The notes under the pieces are model-generated. The model saw nothing but the letters and a program-made list of their open reading frames with translations, was not told the DNA's origin and made no database searches. A stretch of 5,192 nt of DNA from positions 1-5,192 of the forward strand of contig JBFFGE010000250.1 in the NCBI GenBank assembly GCA_041557595.1. Reading direction: 5' to 3'. Below, in pieces: positions 5,000-5,192 of this stretch. This stretch comes from JAOTYV01 sp041557595. Lineage in GTDB: Bacteria; Pseudomonadota; Alphaproteobacteria; UBA8366. Both the position numbers and the translations under genes were made by a program. The stretch's first letter is position 1. Each line of letters opens with the position of its first letter.

Positions 5000-5192
5000 A
5001 TGGAAGTCACACTCGCGCGGGGCGGGGTTGCCGGGCCGGTTGCATTGCTCGTCGCGGTGGCGCTTGCCGTGCTCGGCGCAGCCTATTCGGTGGGCCTGAT
5101 CACCACGCTCGGCTATGAGAAAAAGACCGTGACCTTCTCCGGCTATGGGACCGGTACCAAATCAGGCGGCGGCGTCGGCTTGAAACACATGG
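5000..5192 (+). CDS. Partial gene, unrecognised protein with an N-terminal membrane segment (cut at the window edge)
   Basis: Sixty-four codons are visible without a stop before the window ends, so the 3' end is missing. Translation gives a short N terminus with one arginine (MEVTLARGG), a hydrophobic segment at about residues 10-34 (VAGPVALLVAVALAVLGAAY and on to GLI), then a more polar stretch with YEKKTVTFSG (39-48) and a glycine-rich run (GYGTGTKSGGGVGLKH, 48-63). This looks like a single membrane anchor or uncleaved signal sequence with the rest outside the cytoplasm; there is no clear signal peptidase or lipoprotein box. I do not recognise the family. It follows the SDR by 119 bp on the same strand and could be cotranscribed or have its own promoter. 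The reading is supported by the SD and by consistently GC-rich third codon positions. Confidence 0.65.
   Translation, partial: MEVTLARGGVAGPVALLVAVALAVLGAAYSVGLITTLGYEKKTVTFSGYGTGTKSGGGVGLKHM

Noticed and set aside
4917..5099. Short plus-strand open frame starting with TTG after the SDR
   Set aside because: It overlaps the better supported frame from 5000, has no SD, and looks unlike a protein family.

Overview
The window is GC-rich (clearly above 60% by eye) and bacterial. It has compact genes, good Shine-Dalgarno sequences on three of four genes, and strong GC bias at third codon positions. The gene types (a long D-aminoacylase-like amidohydrolase, a Kef-type antiporter, and an SDR resembling the dehydrogenase domain of multifunctional beta-oxidation enzyme type 2) fit an environmental proteobacterium, most likely an alphaproteobacterium. 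That placement is an inference from gene content and base composition; no marker gene is present.

Layout. (1) 41-1747, minus strand: a complete 568-residue metal-dependent amidohydrolase of the N-acyl-D-amino-acid deacylase group. (2) 1748-1947: a 200-bp gap holding the deacylase leader, with a strong SD and three dyad-symmetric elements. (3) 1948-3636, minus strand: a complete 562-residue CPA2/Kef-family monovalent cation:proton antiporter with about 12-13 membrane segments and a C-terminal Rossmann (KTN/TrkA-N) domain. (4) 3637-3962: a 326-bp divergent intergenic region that must carry the promoters of the antiporter and of the SDR gene; it contains an 11-bp exact repeat. (5) 3963-4880, plus strand: a complete 305-residue SDR. 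(6) 4881-4999: a 119-bp gap with a 10-bp palindrome and a perfect hairpin. (7) 5000-5192, plus strand: the start of an unrecognised gene encoding a membrane-anchored or exported protein, cut by the window edge.

How the genes could work together. The deacylase would release a fatty or other acyl acid and an amino acid from an N-acyl compound. The SDR would oxidise a 3-hydroxyacyl-CoA or a related hydroxy substrate. A catabolic link between them is possible but not demonstrated, because they lie on opposite strands with the antiporter between them. The antiporter looks like an independent ion/pH homeostasis gene. I see no mobile element, CRISPR array, tRNA or rRNA, and no clear sign of a new multi-gene system. 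The points most worth a second look are the apparent loss of the usual beta-metal histidines in the deacylase, the 15-bp dyad next to the antiporter stop codon, the structured deacylase leader, and the unrecognised partial gene at the right edge.
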